NCBI RefSeq assembly: GCF_020360975.1
Contig: NW_025408668.1
Coordinates: 1,364,001-1,428,000, forward strand
DNA: 64,000 bases
Direction: 5' to 3'
DNA from: Hirsutella rhossiliensis
Taxonomy: Eukaryota > Ascomycota > Sordariomycetes > Hypocreales > Ophiocordycipitaceae
The notes under the pieces are model-generated. The model was not told the DNA's origin. It saw nothing but the letters and a program-made list of their open reading frames with translations, and ran no database searches. Numbering within the stretch: the first letter of the stretch is position 1; each line of letters opens with the position of its first letter. Position numbers and translations under genes: made by a program. Below are positions 22,149 to 33,748 of the stretch, piece after piece.

Positions 22149-23660
22149 GTGATTCGGCAAATAACCTTCAACGGTGTCCTTGGACTGGCCGGCCCCTTTC
22201 ACCACGTCGCACTGATGAAGGACGCCACAGCCCAGCAGAGCATGAGATCATCCGTCTCGGGTCGCGCCGCTGCAGCCAGCAATCTTGTCAGCCTGCTAAG
22301 CCGGCTCCTGACGAATGGCGCTTCTTCGCCAACGACAAGCAGAGAGATCCTCTCCGCTATCCAGGACCTGGTTCCCACCCTGAGCCCCGAGAAGCCCGTC
22401 TTTGCAACCTTCCATGACGGCCAGGTACACGATCCGCTCGGCGGCGGCGCTTATGCCTTTGAGCACGGCGTCGTCGAGCCCGTCTTGGCTGCTCTCGTCT
22501 CTGACGAGCTCCGGTCCCCGATGACGGACGAGGCGGACCCAAAGCACTGCCCGCGACAAGGCGTCCCGACTCGTCCCATCGTCATCCACGCCGGGGTGCA
22601 GCCAAACAACTCGCCCCACGCAGGCACGCTTGTCGTTTTCTGCTATGCCTTCTTGCTCGCTCAAGCGGTCCGCGACAGCATGCGAGCCACGGCAGCTGGC
22701 ACAGACGTTCAGCCGCCGCCCGTCTCCGTCGAAGTGACGTTTGTTGACACGGCGCCCGTCGAGGGGCAGGGCGTCGAGATGGGCGGGGTCCAATACCAGA
22801 GGTGCTACAGGAACGTCCCCGGAGCCTTGGACACGGACATGGCCGACTACCAAGAGGTGCTGGGCCTCTCGTCCTCGTGGTCCGGCGTACCCTTCACGAC
22901 GGCCTTCCAGTCCGACCTGTTCTCCCGCCCGGCCATGCCCTCGCTCGTCGGCTACATGGTAGCCCAACACGACGGGCTCGGGCGCCAGCTGTCGCCCAAG
23001 TACGGGACGTTGGGCCTCCGCGCTGCATGTCCCGTGGCGGGCTGTGGCCTAGCCGAAAAGCACGGCCGGCTGAACGAGTACCATGAGGCCACAATCTCCT
23101 TCCGCTGCCCGCGCCACGGCCCCCACGCCATCTGCATTTCGGAGCCCGCCGACGTGGCCCGCCTGGAGGCCAACACGCCGGCACGCAATCTCCTCCGCAG
23201 CATGAGCCACCTGCTCGACACCAGCGCGCACCACGTGCGCATCACCGGAGCCGACTACGCCGGCACGTACCAGGAGGTGTTCCTCTACCGCCCTCTGGCG
23301 GCCTGGTCGGCAGCCACGGGCCTGGCGGCGGGACGGACGCCGCATATCCTCTACGCGCCGCTCGTCGTGGACTGGAGCGGTGCGAAGCTGTCCAAGGCGC
23401 TGTACGTCGGCGAGGGCGGGTACGAGGCCATGACGCTGCTGGGGTCCGACGGGCTGTGCAGTTTCGCACGGCTGAAGAGCCGCTTCGGGGGCAACGGTGC
23501 CGAGGGGTTGCGCCGTATCTGGGACGAGGTGCAGCGGTGGATGCAGAATCCGAAGCGGCTGTTCAGGTCTTTTTCCGTCGAATATCTGCAGAGGGCCATT
23601 CTGAGGGAAGACGAGGAACGTGAAGAAGTCAAGCAGATGTCATTCTCAAACAGGGGTTAG
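22149..23660 (+). CDS. Class I aminoacyl-tRNA-synthetase-like protein, stand-alone
   Basis: Single exon, 503 aa; the ATG at 22215 or 22242 could be the true start. IHAGVQPNNSPHAGTLVVF holds a HIGH-like signature (SPHAG, His157), and VDWSGAKLSKALYV (residues about 406-419) resembles KMSKS. Between them CPVAGC (Cys294, Cys299) and CPRH (Cys320, His323) form a possible zinc ribbon. This order (HIGH, zinc element, KMSKS) resembles class I lysyl-tRNA synthetase among Rossmann nucleotidyl transferases. At about 500 aa, with only some 80 residues after KMSKS, there is little room for a full anticodon-binding domain. It may activate an amino or other acid as an adenylate rather than charge tRNA. Function is inference. 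Confidence 0.68.
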   Translation: MIRQITFNGVLGLAGPFHHVALMKDATAQQSMRSSVSGRAAAASNLVSLLSRLLTNGASSPTTSREILSAIQDLVPTLSPEKPVFATFHDGQVHDPLGGGAYAFEHGVVEPVLAALVSDELRSPMTDEADPKHCPRQGVPTRPIVIHAGVQPNNSPHAGTLVVFCYAFLLAQAVRDSMRATAAGTDVQPPPVSVEVTFVDTAPVEGQGVEMGGVQYQRCYRNVPGALDTDMADYQEVLGLSSSWSGVPFTTAFQSDLFSRPAMPSLVGYMVAQHDGLGRQLSPKYGTLGLRAACPVAGCGLAEKHGRLNEYHEATISFRCPRHGPHAICISEPADVARLEANTPARNLLRSMSHLLDTSAHHVRITGADYAGTYQEVFLYRPLAAWSAATGLAAGRTPHILYAPLVVDWSGAKLSKALYVGEGGYEAMTLLGSDGLCSFARLKSRFGGNGAEGLRRIWDEVQRWMQNPKRLFRSFSVEYLQRAILREDEEREEVKQMSFSNRG

Positions 23661-23822
23661 AGAGGTACGGAGTACATAGGTACCTCTGCCGAGGCACTTT
23701 ACGCGACCTTATCCCGGCAATTGTTAAGTTAGTCATCCACGCGTCTTGCTTCGTGCTTCCCAAGACGCGTTCAACGAAATGCTTCCTGGCACCGTTTATT
23801 GCTTGCCCGTCTGCCCATCGGC

Positions 23823-24497
23823 ATGGCGCCCAAACGCTCATCGCTGACGCAAACCACGCTCGACGCCTCTCTCGCCCCACGAGCCTCCTCCACGTTAGCA
23901 TCAGATGCCACGCACCGGATATCCAAGAAGCCGCCGCCGGCCAAGCTCAAGGCCCGGCCGAAAGCAACCGCAGCAGCCGCCACCGATCGCGTCCTGACCG
24001 ACGTGCTCATTGCCATCAAGCCTGTCCACCTGGCCAACGTTGTGAGCCGGGAGAAAAACCACGAGTACCGCAAGTACCGGCTACGGGACGGGGTCACCAG
24101 GCTGTGGCTGTACGAGACGGGCGACGGCGGCAAGGGCCGGGCATCTATCACGTATGCTCCCCCTCCCTCCCTCCCTCTCCGCTCGCCGCTGTGCTGACGT
24201 GTACGCAGACATATCGCCGTCATACCGGCTACCGTACGCCATACCCCCGGCACCGTGCCAACCGAGCCCTTCGGCATCGGCAACGACGACTTCAACGCCG
24301 GGCTCAAGCAGTCCAAATACGGGTACCCCGTGCTCGAGCTGCACGAGCTGGTCTGCCCGGTGACGCTCGCCGAGATGAAGGACCGGTGGCAGATGGGCGG
24401 GGCGCCCATGGGCTGGCGCTACGTCGAGGCGCATCTGTGGGAGGACAGATGGGGAGAGGATGAAGCGAGGGCTGACAAGGTAAGGCGGGTGTTTTGA
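23823..24497 (+). CDS. ASCH/PUA-like domain protein
   Basis: Two exons (23823-24151, 24209-24497; 57 bp GT..AG intron) give 205 aa. After a basic, low-complexity N-terminus (about 55 residues rich in Pro, Lys and Ala) comes TDVLIAIKPVHLANVVSR, then KNHEYRKYRLRDGVTRLWLYE, which fits the K..E.R signature of ASCH/PUA-like folds. The second exon gives THIAVIPATVRHTPGTVP and a conserved GIGNDDFNAGLKQSKYGYPV segment. ASCH domains bind RNA or modified nucleotides; which applies here cannot be said. It is 160 bp downstream of the synthetase-like gene on the same strand. That is suggestive for an RNA-related pair, but fungal neighbours are usually separate units. Confidence 0.65.
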
Positions 24498-24995
24498 GGT
24501 CCCGGGAAAGCAGTGACTATCTATTCGGAGTGCGCGACTTTACACCGCGCCAAAAGTGGAAGCAGCATGGCTGTCTCGGCACCAGACGTTGTTCACGCCG
24601 TGCCTGATTGGACAGCAAGGGTTACCCAAAGCTATGGTGTTGGTGGAGGACTGGACATCCGTGCAATGCTTCAGCATCCCGCCGTTGACGAAGTTTGCTG
24701 CCTCTTGCACCGAGGCCAAGCTACTTCACCTCAAGTCTCGGGCTCCTTCATTTGACCCCGGAGGTAGCATGTCTTGAGAGGCTCGGGTGCGTGCCCCTTT
24801 TGACAAAAATATAACGAATGTGAAGACTTTGTTTGCTTTGGCGCCACGCGTCGAGTATCAAGGCCGTGTCTCTCTAGCATCTAGAATGTCGTCCCCGTCA
24901 AATATGCCTCTGGATCGATGGTGATGCTCTATTGTCGGCCTCCGCCCTTTGGCAATCAAATCGGTCTGTTTCTCGGCCACGTTCGCTACGCTGCT
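24498..24995. other. Intergenic between convergent genes, nothing recognised
   Basis: Terminator-side spacer between the ASCH-like gene and the minus-strand MFS gene. Small open frames only. Confidence 0.35.
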
Positions 24996-27081
24996 CTATC
25001 TGTCTGCTTCTTGCACGCTCGTCTTGGCGCGCCATGTTCTTATTTCCGAAACAGCGAGGTCCTCGCCGTACGCCGTCTCGTCGATCAAAGTACTGTTGGC
25101 TGGCGGGAAGCTTGACAATAGCAGTACGGCCATGGCCGTCACAGCAACAGCCTGGAGCACAGGGGTCAGTACAAGATCGTCAAAGGGATCAATGGGTTGC
25201 CCCATGCTCACCGCATTGCAGAAGAATGTGCCGTAGGCCTTGCGCTCTTCCGCCAGGCTGGCAAACACGAAACCGAACAGGCCCTGGGCCGCAAGCTTTG
25301 CCACCTGTTCCACCAACGTGATTGTATGGAGGGCATCATCCCGCTGAGACTCGCTGCACATGTCCGAAATGATGCCCTTGGCTGTAGGTGCGGACCCAGA
25401 TCCAAAGGGCAGGACCAAGGCAGCTGTAGAACGGATCAGCACTCGTAGATGTATGGCTTGTTTCGCGCGGCAGACTCCACGGTGATAACTTACCCAGATA
25501 CACATGCCACCGGCGTGTGCTAAACGCCGCCATCGTCGTAAGAGCCCCGTCGACGACAAGACTCCATCGCAGGAACACGAGGTCGAAAAGGCGGCTACGA
25601 CGTCCTTGATCACAGGTATCGAGGCGTACAAGCTCCTCGCGTGCCCACCCCTCTGCATCTGCATCCCACCGCCCAGGAGAGCTCGGCAGTAATGCCGCGG
25701 AAGCCTCGCCAGATTCATCAAATCGCTCCGGAGTCGGCGTAGCAGACGAAAACCATCTCCTCCCCCACGTTACGATGCGTGGGAAGATGAATATGAGAAC
25801 CAAGCCCCTCATGAAAGCGAACTCGGACGTTAGCCAGCCATTGTCGGCCTGGTTGAAGTCAAAGTCCGCCGCGGCATACATCTGAATAAGGGAGGGCGCG
25901 TAGCCGGTGGCGAGCTGGACGTCAAGATTGGCCGTCAGTCCACGTATGGGAGACTCATATCCAATTCCAAGACTTACCACTCCGAGAAAGAAACCGCCGC
26001 AGAGGAACATGACCCCGTAGTGTTTCGTCACTCTGCCATCGACGAGTCGCAGCCGCTGCGGCAGAACGATCTTCAAGGGTGCGAAGATGGTAGATACGCC
26101 CCCTTGGCTCGGCCTGCTCTCGACCGGCACCGAGTCTGGGGCCATGTACGGGATGGCGGCTCTTGCGTATACGCCGGCGAGCAAGAACGAGGTGAAGGCG
26201 ATTATGAACGGCGCCCTGATGTCGAAGGCGTTGCCAGCCATTCCACCCGCTGGTTACAGGTTAGCCACACAACGTCTTTCATTGTTGTTATTGTTGTTGT
26301 TGCTTCGCACCTAAGAACCCAATCCCTTCCCCCAGCATGATGCATCCTTGGAGCTTCCCGAAAATGGCGGTTCGTCGTGCGGGCTCGACAACACCTCCGG
26401 CGATGATGTTGATGACAAAACTGGCACGGCTGTTAGCGAGGCATCTCGTGAGACGTTGGACCATTCTTTGCTCACAAGTATCCCGCAGGCCCCCCAAATA
26501 TTGTGATGACCTGGCTGGCCTGGAGTATTGCAATCCCGGTTCTCTTCCCTGTCAGGACACCAGGGATCTGGGCGGCTACGCGGATGGCGGGGACAAAGAT
26601 CTGGGCCACGAGAGCAGCTCGTGGACCGAACCTCTGGACCTGCCATCTGGCCACGAAGAGATTCAATATTCCTGCAGAAATGTGAGAACTGCTCTGTATC
26701 TCGCGATGGCAGCCCGCATGACATACCGCAGAGAGTCGTGGACATGTTGAAGATGCTGAACTGCGTGGCTGTCCTGGCCGCAATCTCGGCAATGCTGCAC
26801 CGGTCGCCATCACCGCCGTAGGGAGGGCTCGCATCGTAGAATGTATCGCATTCCATAAGACGGATAACGTAGAATAGTCCGTGTTCTGTTAGCATGGACC
26901 ACGCATCGGTAGGCGAGCCTCATACCTACGGGATTTGGGTATAGCTAAAAGCTAGTGTGATGAGGAAGCCCGCAAAGAGAATCCGGTTCTCGACGGCAAA
27001 CACGGACGCCGGGCCAGCCCTCTCGTTCGTGCTGGCTTTCTGTTGGACATGCCAAGAGAGCGTCTCCTTCCACGCAGCCAT
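24996..27081 (-). CDS. MFS transporter, possible splice defect in intron 1
   Basis: Major facilitator superfamily membrane transporter in six exons: 27081-26930, 26885-26727, 26671-26476, 26420-26311, 26249-25494 and 25423-24996. It starts MAAWKETLSWHV. Hydrophobic segments include ILFAGFLITLAFSYTQIP, IAILQASQVITIFGGPAGY, FVINIIAGGVVEP and GVMFLCGGFFLGVVSLG, with 11-12 spans likely. FNMSTTLCGILNLFVARW and FGKLQGCIMLGEGIGFL are family-typical blocks, and a loop (FSSATPTPERFDESGEA) is cytosolic. All introns join in frame except the first. The AG at 26887-26886 shifts frame; the position that keeps it (QIP-LFYVIRLMEC) ends ..CGG instead of CAG. Either the acceptor is mutated, or translation starts at the ATG at 26895. 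Substrate unknown. Confidence 0.72.
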
Positions 27082-30000
27082 GGCGGCATACCCGAGACCT
27101 ACCGACAGTCAGCCAGTTGTCGAGACGTGCTTGATGCAAAGGAGCCTACCGCCTGGGCCCCTGGTTATGCTTGGCGACTTGAAAGCAACAGTCAGGCCGT
27201 CCCAGACCGAGCCCCAGTCTCTGGAGGTCAGGCTGCCTGATGTGTGGACCAGTCTGTCTCTGGTGCCTCATGTTACACGGGCGACGAAGAGACTCGTACC
27301 GTGGTCCATGACCTAGCCATTGCTGGTAGGGACTGTAGAAGAAGCGGCCGGACTCGCAGGTCCCAGGGGAAGCAACGACGTTGACACATTGCCGTTCATT
27401 TCTTATATATCGATGCTAGTTTAAAGTGGCCGAACCCTCGAACTGGTCCGGGATTGCACTTGCGCGGCATGGAGACCAGGAAACCTGGCTGGGCGGTTAG
27501 AGTGCCCCTGACGCTATGTGCACTTCTGCGGTGCCGGTTAACCGTCCTGCCCAGGCCATGTTACAGCTTTCCCGGGCCACGGCACGAAGAGGCGCTTATT
27601 CCCTTGCTATACTTGCCCACGAGTCTTCATTGGGACAAGCCCGCCCTGCCGCTTGTTTCGGAACTGAGACTAGCCGGGAAGTGATGGGTAGCATGCTTGC
27701 GGAGTCCCCGGTTTTAGCCGCCGAGCCACGGCCAGGGGAAGCTTGATGGATACTTGGATAGCTTGACCGGTGGCTATTGAATCGTGCCGTGTAAATGTCG
27801 GCTGTGACAGACCTGGCACGGTTGGAACAACAGGTCCACATGTGACGAGCCGCTTTGGCACAGTGACTCGAAGACAAAACGAGTGTTCCACATCTGCATA
27901 CACGCACAGTAGCATTGGCTCGACACTCGACGGCGGCAACTCGGCCGGATGGTTTGCCTTCTCCGGGCGCCTGTTGCTTTGGCCGCCGGCAAACCAGCAG
28001 AGCCGGGCGCCTTTCTTTCTTCACGCTATCATTATGAAATGCAACTGCCGGGAAGCTGGCAAAGCACCGCACCGGACGCTCGGTCGAGGACCTTGCATCC
28101 GGTTGCCGTGTCAGAATCCTCCAAAATGCAGGCCCTTGTCGTTGGTTCAGCTCGGCGTCAGTCTGTACAGTCGCCTTGTCATCTCTCGACTCGCTCTCGG
28201 TCACGCCTTGGATGCCGTCATTGCACTGTTCGTCCCTGGAAAGACCATTGCTCGGTGACTAGATGCTTTTTCCCTGCTGTTGAGCGGGAACCTGTCCCCG
28301 TAGAATTGTCCCGCCCCCCCACAACCTCTTCCCTTGATTCCATATTGCATTGCCCGTTGCCCTGACTCGAACCTCAGCAGCTGAGCCGCGGGAAGACGTT
28401 CGTGTCGCACTTCTGACAGTATCGGTTGATGACAGTGTTGCGACGACTCATCGACATCGTTGCTACCCAGTTTCTCTGCTCCAGTGCATCGCCACTCTTG
28501 CATCGCGAGACAATGGAGAACACTACCTCGCATCCCGCCATACGTGGCCCACTGGTCCTGTCATGAGCTGGGGCAGCGCCGCTTCACCAATGCCTCGCCC
28601 AGCAGCGTTGATATAGTTTGTCGCGGATCCAGCCCGAAAAGCAGTAAGTCGATCAGCAGATCCTCTCATATTATCCCGGTGCCTGTATTAACACGTACGT
28701 CACCCGCCCAATGGGTCATGTGCAGCCCAATAATGTGGAAGATTGCCGTGCCCTCCACAGATTCGAAACAGAAACTGTTTGAGCCTGTAGAGGACAGAGG
28801 CAATGCCGACTGGGTGTCGCTAAGATAGGCAGTTCTAAGGACTGGTGTCGTAAAGTTTAACTCTGGGAAAAGACTAGCGGCCAGGCAGGCAAAGGATGAA
28901 CGCTCCAACGGATGCAAAGGCTGTTGCGATTCGTATCCTGATCCTGCCGACAAGCTCTCTAAAGAGAAGAGGCGGAACAGAGAGGGTTGGGGGGGTGGAT
29001 GCTCGAGTTGGACGTGTTAATGGGAGGCGACCTGTATAACCAACGCAACACTTGGAATAATTCGGAAACATGTAATAAAATCAAAGGCATCAAAGCAGTC
29101 TCTTTTGCATTTTTTTTTCTCAGAAAAGCTTCAATCCGGGAAATCGCCTATGAAAGACGGGGTTCAATGCAACTTTATATCAAGGGGTCTTTGTTTAAAC
29201 AATGTCTTTGGACTTTCCTAGAATTGTGTATACTGGGGAGAAATCTCACCTCTCTACGTCGGGTCGGATGATCCGGAAGCGGTAGCAAAACTTGACAAGG
29301 GCTGGTAGAAGGACAAGAAAAACGAGACCGAGGCCGCAAGCTCGTTCGCAACCTGATGGGCTTCAACGACTTATTAAGGCGCTTAAGTGTGCTCAAAGAT
29401 ATCCGTCTCTCGATCCGAACAACTCGAAATTCATACACGGCTCATGCCAAGTTCCATCCTGCGTACCAAAGCCCAGAAAATAAGGCATCAGTGGCAGTGG
29501 TGGTCGGCGCTCGGCCTGGTTATGGAATCCTTCGGGCACGTCTATTCATGACTCACGGTCTCACGCTCTAATCTGTGATTTCGGCGGGCCCCGCGGGATC
29601 AATGGCACGCAGTGCGGCAAGGCAACAGCCTCCCTTGCGGCTCTTTATGTCTCGGCTGGCGACGCGAGCAGAGTCGACCGGGTTCAAAAGTGCCGAGAGT
29701 TCATCGCCCGGAGCAAGCCTCCACGTCATCCCGCCGGTGTTGCTCTCCCCGACGTGTTTCAGATGGCGAATACGTGTAAGACCATGCCTCTTTCAAAAGA
29801 CACGGGAGATGCGCTTGCATCATCCACGTGCCAGGTCACGAATGAGAATACTACGCGAAAATTCGAAGCATTATTGGCTCCTGTCAATTCATGGTTCTCT
29901 TCAGAGAAGGGAACAGCTATTTTATTCTGTCAGAAGTGAAGATTCGACAGAGGATGCATCGTGCGTGCGTGTTCAAGCTTCAAGTTCAGATATTGTGTTC

Positions 30001-30352
30001 CAACAAGTACACACTTGACGACGCCTATCTGAAGAGAGTTGTTCTTTCAAAGAGAATCATGGGGATTAAACGTGGCCTACGCCGAGGTGAGAAGCTGCAA
30101 TCTTCAGTATTTGCGTTACTATCCGCCGCAGCGCCACTACGCAGATTTGATGACCATCTCGCTCCCCTCTCTGCCAGGTGATGAGGACGTCAACGAGCCA
30201 TGGGTCGTACGGGTGATGAGCAAGAGCTGGACAGAGTAGGACAGTAGGTCAAGCCTGAATGTACATGACAGGCAATGCTCGTGTTCAAGTCTACAAAGTT
30301 TATCTATCTACGTATTCATTATTCCCTTCATCGCCACTCTCCCATTTACATC
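27082..30352. other. Gene-poor 3.3 kb, possible unrecognised gene remains
   Basis: No gene I can support. An open frame of 202 codons on the minus strand (27596-28204) has no conserved-looking block. Near 30060-30239 (plus) an exon-like pair around a GTGAGA..CAG intron (30086-30148) would read ...GLNVAYAE and DLMTISLPSLPGDEDVNEPW up to a TAG at 30237-30239. It could be the 3' end of a decayed gene. Poly-T and poly-G runs occur near 29110 and 28987. Confidence 0.4.
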
Positions 30353-31461
30353 TCACGCAGACTCACTCGGAATCTCTTTCGCGTTCGATTTCAGAGCCAG
30401 CTTCTCCACGCGGCTGACGTCCCCGTTCTTGGTCGCGCCATTCGCCACCCGTACCTCCTCGACAAGCCCCCTGGCAATCTTGAGGTCTTCGTTGAGGTTG
30501 GCGAGGTGCATGACGTCGGCAGAGGCCATGACAAACGACATGCGCTCGGTGGCTTTCTTGAAGCCCTCGGCCGAGCCGAAGGGGGGCTGGACAAAGGAGA
30601 AGCCGCCGTAGGGCTTGTCGTGCTTGTCGAGCACCTTGAAGAACTTGTCTGTCGCTGCGATCCACTCTGGCTCGTCGCCCCCGAGGCCAAAGTTGCCGGG
30701 CAGGTTCATGGAGATGCGGGCGTCGAGGCTGCCCAGCCAGACAATGTCGATGTCCGGGACCTCGGTCAAGATGGCGTCGAGGTTGTTGATTCCTTTGGCG
30801 CCTTGTTAGCCCCCTCGCCCGATGCTGTGAGATCCGAATCTGGAGACTTACCCTCGAGTGTCTCAATCTGGATCATGATGGCGGCCTGGTCGTTGAGGCA
30901 TGTGTAAATGTCCCGGCTCGAGTCGTACGGCGTATCCGTCAAGAACGGGATAAGCCGAAAAGGCGGCGCAGATCGTGTTCCTCTTTGGCGAGTGCCAAAC
31001 TTGGCCGCCGACACAACATGCAGAGCCTGCTCCACGGTATCAACCTGCAACCGCCAAGTCAGCATCATGCACTCGAGTCCGTATTGTCTCCAGGCCCATA
31101 CCTGAGGGACAACGATGCTGGCACCGGCATCCAGAGCGTAGCCGATGGCGGCATGGTCGTGGCCCGGGACTCGGACAAAGGGCATAGTACGGCCTTGGCT
31201 CATGAAGATGGCCTCGTGGACCATGGTTGTCATGGTCTCGACGTTGCAGGACGTGTGCTCCCAGTCAATCCAGACCACGTCGAAGTTCATGGGGGCCAAG
31301 AAGCGAGTAATGGGTATCGAGCTGAGGCCGGCGTAGTATCCCAGCAGAGGCGCGATCTTCTTCTTGTGAGCGTCCCGGATGGCATCTCGGGCTCGGTGAG
31401 GTTGGAATAACGAGGGGGCTGCGTAGGCGGCCATGCTGACGCCGCTGTCGGTGGATGCCAT
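30353..31461 (-). CDS. HpcH/HpaI-type aldolase
   Basis: Three exons (31461-31102, 31044-30852, 30792-30353; introns of 57 and 59 bp) give 330 aa. This is the class II pyruvate aldolase fold that splits 2-keto-3-deoxy or 4-hydroxy-2-oxo acids into pyruvate and an aldehyde with a divalent metal. FDVVWIDWEHTSCN holds the Asp-x-Glu-His of the active site, PFVRVPGHDHAAIGYALDAG the phosphate/pyruvate-binding Arg, MIQIETLEG the metal-binding Glu, and VWLGSLDAR the metal-binding Asp. All expected catalytic residues appear present. No secretion or organelle signal is evident, so it is probably cytosolic. Substrate specificity (for example deoxy-sugar acids from rhamnose or galacturonate catabolism) cannot be told; no pathway partner adjoins it. 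Confidence 0.88.
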
Positions 31462-31592
31462 GGTCGTGGATGCTATGTTCGATTCTAGGGAACACCGTCT
31501 GTTTGGTTGTTGGATGCGTTCAAAAGGTGATGAAGATTCCAGGGTCCAGCAATGTCTGAGCCGTCAGGGCCCTGGCGTTGTTTTTATACATG

Positions 31593-31627
<35 letters not shown>

Positions 31628-33748
31628 TGATTCAGTCCACCTCCTGCGTGCCCTTGTTAAATCCGACGAGGAGATGTTCTCACCGAGCTTGCGACGGAAC
31701 GACGGACCAGGTTACCAAGCTGTCCTCCGCGTCGACTTGGCCGCCTGCCATACGTGACGGGGATCTCGTCAGAATTTAGCGGATCCGCAAGGCTCAAGCA
31801 GGTCAGTCCGCATGCCGCTTGACGCTTTGTCTGCTTCCAAGCAAGAGTGTTCCGGCGGTTCCAGTGGAGCACATGATAAATCAGCGGCGTCCTTGTCGAG
31901 CCCGCCCGGCGCTACGGCCTAAAGTCCGCCGTGAGTCGCGACTGAAGCGGGCTGTGTCTGATAATCTGCCGGTGAGCCACACGGGGTAAGCCAACCAGGG
32001 ACAGAGACAAGGCATATTCGTAATGGCTGACCGATTACGTCGAGCATGGGGATACCTAAATAAATAAAAAAGGACAAAATGTCAAGTCGGGAGCCTCAAT
32101 CCACGAGACTGGAAACGCGGTGAGGCCGGACCCGCGGTGTTCAGCAACTGTCGGATATGCAAAAGACGGCTTGGCCGGGCAAACATGGAACGCTCTGGCA
32201 AATGCATTACTGGTGCGGATCATCAGCGGCTTCCGCCTGCTGACAGCAACACGTTTGAAGCACGAACATGGAAATAGTCGGCTATTGCATCGGCTTCAAG
32301 CCATTGCATCCAGCTGATCCGATTTGCTCGTAACCTCAGACCTTGGTGAGGTGAATGATTGGTCAGAACATGCAATCACGAGCATCCTGCTGCGTATGAG
32401 CGGGCTGACAGCGTGGCATCGTCAAGCGAGAAGGGGTGCCAACGTCGCCTGGACGTTCCAACTGAGCTTTCGAGAATCCAAGCTGCACTGCGTGAGAAAA
32501 CAGCGCCTTGCAAGATGAATACGTGTTGCATGTCAGTAGGAAAGTCTTCTTGCTGGAATTCCCGTCCGCGAGCCACGTCACCGCGCGTTATGAAAGCTCT
32601 CTCAAGACTTCACTTCTCCCCTGTTTCGTATCGTGCCAGACTCCCTCTAGATTTCCTGTTTCGTATGCTCCTAAGCTTTCCTGCAACTTGAAGACCGCTA
32701 CCATTTTGTGGAACAGGGGGTCTTCGAAGAGCCGCGCGGCCGCTTGTCGATCTTCTCAGGACGCTACGGACGCATAGCCCCCCCTCCCCGGGAATGTCAG
32801 AAGTAATCAGCTCCTTTGGTTTTCCCCAACGGGGGTTGACCGAATCCCCCCGTTGGATGTCCTGCGAGACTAGGAAGCAGTGTCACGCTTGTCTGCACGT
32901 AACTTCGATGAGCGTCAGTACTTGACTCAAAGTAGCACTCGGCGATGGGTGGCTCGCATGAGGACATGAGGGCACGATGCGTGTCTTCTCCTGTCGAGGA
33001 CTCCATGCTCCGCCTCCCGTTCTGGCTCCTCCAGCGGCGGAGGCTGCAGCGTGCTCGTTGCCACGGTGTCGAAGGGGTGTCTGCCCTCGAATAATTCCTT
33101 GGACCCAAACATAAGCACAAGCAGGAGGCGGCAGGCTGACGCACCATGACACCCACGTTCAAATGTGCCGACGACCAGGGCGAGAAGGGCCAGCCGTGTC
33201 AACATTTGGAATGCTCGACCTCGTCATGACCAAACACCGCGCGTGCTCATCTTCGAACTTCGAAGCCACCAAGTACGATCAAGTCAATCCGCAGCTGTGC
33301 TCATATCCAATGATTCACTGTTATTGCATCGAATCATAGCCACAATGACATGTGGGCCTGACGTATTGGAATCTCCGGCTTAGCCACCGGGTAAGTAATC
33401 CCAGAGCCCAGCTTATCCTACCTAAATTGAGGACTGGAGGCATAGGTAGTCCCAACTCTGAGAGAATAATACCTTCTGTTCCTGATATTGGTCGCTTCTA
33501 GTAGCACAGGACCACCGAGTGTCTTGGTTTTCTCGACGGAAGCTGGAGAGCGACGACCGGTGCCGGCCGCTTGAGTTTGGAGACCAACTAGTATGTCGGG
33601 CATTCTCCTTCGCCGAAATCGGCCGTACCTATGGTAGCTAGAAACACACTGCAGAAAGACTTGCCCGCCCAGCCTCGATCAGTCCCTATAGTATCGATAA
33701 GTAGGCTATGCAGCTTGGCCAGCGCACAACCGTCGTACCTTGATACTT
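31462..33748. other. Intergenic, 2.3 kb, no gene supported
   Basis: Begins with the aldolase promoter, which holds an AT microsatellite. The rest has only short, unconserved frames on both strands. Confidence 0.4.
31596..31624. repeat. (AT)n microsatellite upstream of the aldolase
   Basis: 29 bases of uninterrupted AT/TA alternation about 135 bp upstream of the aldolase start codon. Confidence 0.95.

Noticed and set aside
27596..28204. 202-codon open frame on the minus strand
   Set aside because: Composition is high in Arg/Ser/Cys with no hydrophobic core pattern, no motif and no intron signals; looks like a chance frame in GC-rich DNA.
29754..30239. Possible gene at the right of the 27-30 kb gap
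   Set aside because: One plausible intron, but upstream exons do not extend in frame and no family was recognised; noted only as possible remains.
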